Of a stretch of 64,000 bases of DNA, positions 38,701-41,700 are shown one piece after another. The stretch's first letter is position 1. Each line of letters opens with the position of its first letter. The notes under the pieces were generated by a model that ran no database searches, was not told the origin of the DNA, and saw only the letters and a list, made by a program, of their open reading frames with translations. The stretch covers positions 361,528 through 425,527 of the forward strand of contig CACRXP010000419.1 in NCBI GenBank assembly GCA_902702965.1, read 5' to 3'. This stretch comes from Spirometra erinaceieuropaei (taxonomy: Eukaryota; Platyhelminthes; Cestoda; Diphyllobothriidea; Diphyllobothriidae). Made by a program: the position numbers and the translations under genes.

Positions 38701-41700
38701 TCATCTGGTTTGGTTCTTGACCCAAAGCGCCGGTGCAGACAACCTCGACCAAACAACCCGAGTGTCTGGTAGGGACCCCCTTGTGCTAAAAATCCCCGCG
38801 AAACCTCATGAGAATGCCCGATTCGAGTACCACAGTTAAGGTAACACAGGTAATCCAAACATGTACGTGGTTCTTCGACCGTAAGTATTTGATCTCCGCC
38901 ACTAAAGGATCGTTACGCGTAGGGTGGTACAATGCGCGCATCACCAGCTGTACTAGGCAGAAGAGAGAGAGGAATGAGATATTCCTTGTTTTTCGCTGAC
39001 AAATGTTTTAGCGAAAATTCTCCAAGCGCTAGGGTAGAACAATACGGACAAAAACACATCTCTCCTGGTTATCTAGACCAACATTTAGCGCCAGTCCTCA
39101 TTTTCCCTCTGGAGCTCATGCAACTTGGGATTGCCGTAACATAGGGTGAACAAACCATGCCTTCAGCACATTATGTGAGGTTAAAACACTTACAGTGAGT
39201 GACTGGTCTCTTGAAATGTCGGCAAAAATCCTGAAATGCATTTTCGCTTAGAAATGACAGCTTAGGAAGAGTTGTAATACTGATTATCTTGCGGCATAAT
39301 TCTGTACTATTTCAGACTCGGTAGAATGTCGGCTTTTGAATGTATTTCTTTTCAATAGCCTGTAGAAACCGTACTCGGCAAAAACTGACTACTTAGGTAG
39401 CATGAATTTTTCCCATTGATTTTCGATGGTCTTGCAAAATCAAATATATCTTATAAAAGTCATAAACGAAAATATGCTATCAGTCTTTTGATTGTGAATT
39501 ACCTCATTTTCATATTTTATGCTTGAGGAAATAGTGTAATTAGGTTTTAAAATAGTTTTTTAATTCCCGTATAACCTGGAGCCTGGTCTGTCGATGCATT
39601 AGCGCCTAATGATTTCAATCTACAAGGTGAATGTGTTCCGCGTAAGGACAATCATATATTCTTTTATGCCTTTGAAAAGATTCTATATTTAGTCCATAAA
39701 ATTTTGCAATGGATGCAGACTATGTTGAACATTTCATGAGGAGCAGTGGTAAACGGAGAGGTACGATGGCTGTATGAATGAACACTGCACGGTCTTAAAA
39801 GGATCTCATATTTAGAAAACCTCTTTAAAACCCAATTATTCTCGTTCTTTGAGTATATAATATGAGGATGGCGTGATTATATATCAAAGGAGTGAAAGAA
39901 ACAACATTTTTGTCCATGTTTTTTATAAAATATATTTGAATTTATAAGATTATCGAAAATCAGTGTGAAAAATGCATGCTGCTTAAGTAATTACTTTTTG
40001 CTGAGTACGGCTTCTACAGGAGATTGAAAAGAAGTGTTTTCAAAAGCCGAAATCCTGCCGAGTCCGAAATACTATTGGATTATGCCTCAAGATAATCAGT
40101 ATTACAATCCGACCTAAGGAATCCTTCCTAATCAAAAACGCATTTCAGAATTTTGGCCAACATTTCATAAGATCGGTCACTCACTGTAAGTCCCTTGCCT
40201 AAAGCATGATGGCGTTCATATGCAAGCGGAGGTCTCAGGCCAAATATGCTAAGCCTGTTGAAGCAGTACACATCGGAACTCGTGCAGCGCGACCCCACAT
40301 TTCAAGATCGGTATTTTTCAACCAGAAATGCAATCTGCCCTCAAATACAACATTTAAAAGAAATTTACTCTCCTGAAAACTAAATTTTTCGGCCATTAAT
40401 TCTTCATTAAATGTGAAGCTTCGGCTGTCTCAAGCAANNNNNNNNNNNNNNNNNNNNNNNNNNNNNNNNNNNNNNNNNNNNNNNNNNNNNNNNNNNNNNN
40501 NNNNNNNNNNNNNNNNNNNNNNNNNNNNNNNNNNNNNNNNNNNNNNNNNNNNNNNNNNNNNNNNNNNNNNNNNNNNNNNNNNNNNNNNNNNNNNNNNNNN
40601 NNNNNNNNNNNNNNNNNNNNNNNNNNNNNNNNNNNNNNNNNNNNNNNNNNNNNNNNNNNNNNNNNNNNNNNNNNNNNNNNNNNNNNNNNNNNGCAAAGCG
40701 AGTTTAAAATATGATATCATGTTGGTATAGCAGTTAGAGTGTCGTTCAACAATCGCTCTATGTGCACACAGCTCAGCTGTTTGAGGACTTATCAGACCAT
40801 GTGATAATTTCCGACGACCGAAACCAATACGGAGAAGGACGATTTTCCGCATTAGTTTTAGCACCAGGCCTCTCACCTCGTTCAACAGGCCTCGTGAGGG
40901 GTAGTTGCTAGAACTAATCCAAGTCTTCTCAAGATCCTGTTTCGTCGCCGTACCTATCAAGGGTTTTGGGTTAGGTTGGGCTTGTCTGCTGCACGTACGG
41001 CTACGAAATAAGATCCGACCCAAGTCTTTTTTAATCGAGGCGAGTCAACTTCCGCCAGCTCGCATCTTTTGAGATAAGCAACATCCTCTACTCTAAAAGG
41101 GCGAAATAATACCCTAGCCAAATTCGTCTGGTGATTTGCACCTTTGCTACTATTTAAAGTAGACCAATCCAAGGGCGTTAGTATTTCAGGATGGGAAGAT
41201 CAATCGTTCGAAATAGCTTTCGCTTAGTTTTATTGCGGAAACCGTCCATCTGGGAGGCATTGTCAAAAATACGATCTGTCCACGCTGGAGTAAAATTCTG
41301 GCTGTTACTGGCTGATTTCAATAGCAGCATCTCTCGAGGTGGCCGCCATTAAAAGAATTGAGAATGCAGGACGCGTAGCTGGATCGAAACACCGCGCGAC
41401 AGCCTACATCCTACCGAGCCATCTTATCATTGGCTCGGCCGATTACTCTTGCCTTTTCAAAGGCGAAATTATGGTTCTGCTGTTTGACGTGGCCATAAAC
41501 CATAGACAGCTTGTCCTTGCGGTTGATTGCAAGCTGGTGTTCGTGCAATCTTGTGCCCAGACGTTTGCCCGTTTCACCAACATACCTTGCATCACAGTTT
41601 TGGCATGGTATGCTGTGGACCACCGCTGATTGTTCTGTCACCGGTAGCGGGTGTTTGGGCCTCATTATTTGCTGTCTGATTGTTGACTCTAGCTGAGGCA

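Noticed and set aside
1025..38720. Spaced direct repeats with CTT tracts, considered as a CRISPR-like or satellite array
   Set aside because: Copies are few, irregularly spaced and explained by PLE termini; this is a eukaryotic genome.
38354..38752. Long acidic/poly-Arg frame on the minus strand and poly-Ser frames on the plus strand
   Set aside because: Translation of a CTT/CTC microsatellite; no coding meaning.
40413..41023. Open frames running through the assembly gap
   Set aside because: They contain the N run, so most of the frame is not sequence.
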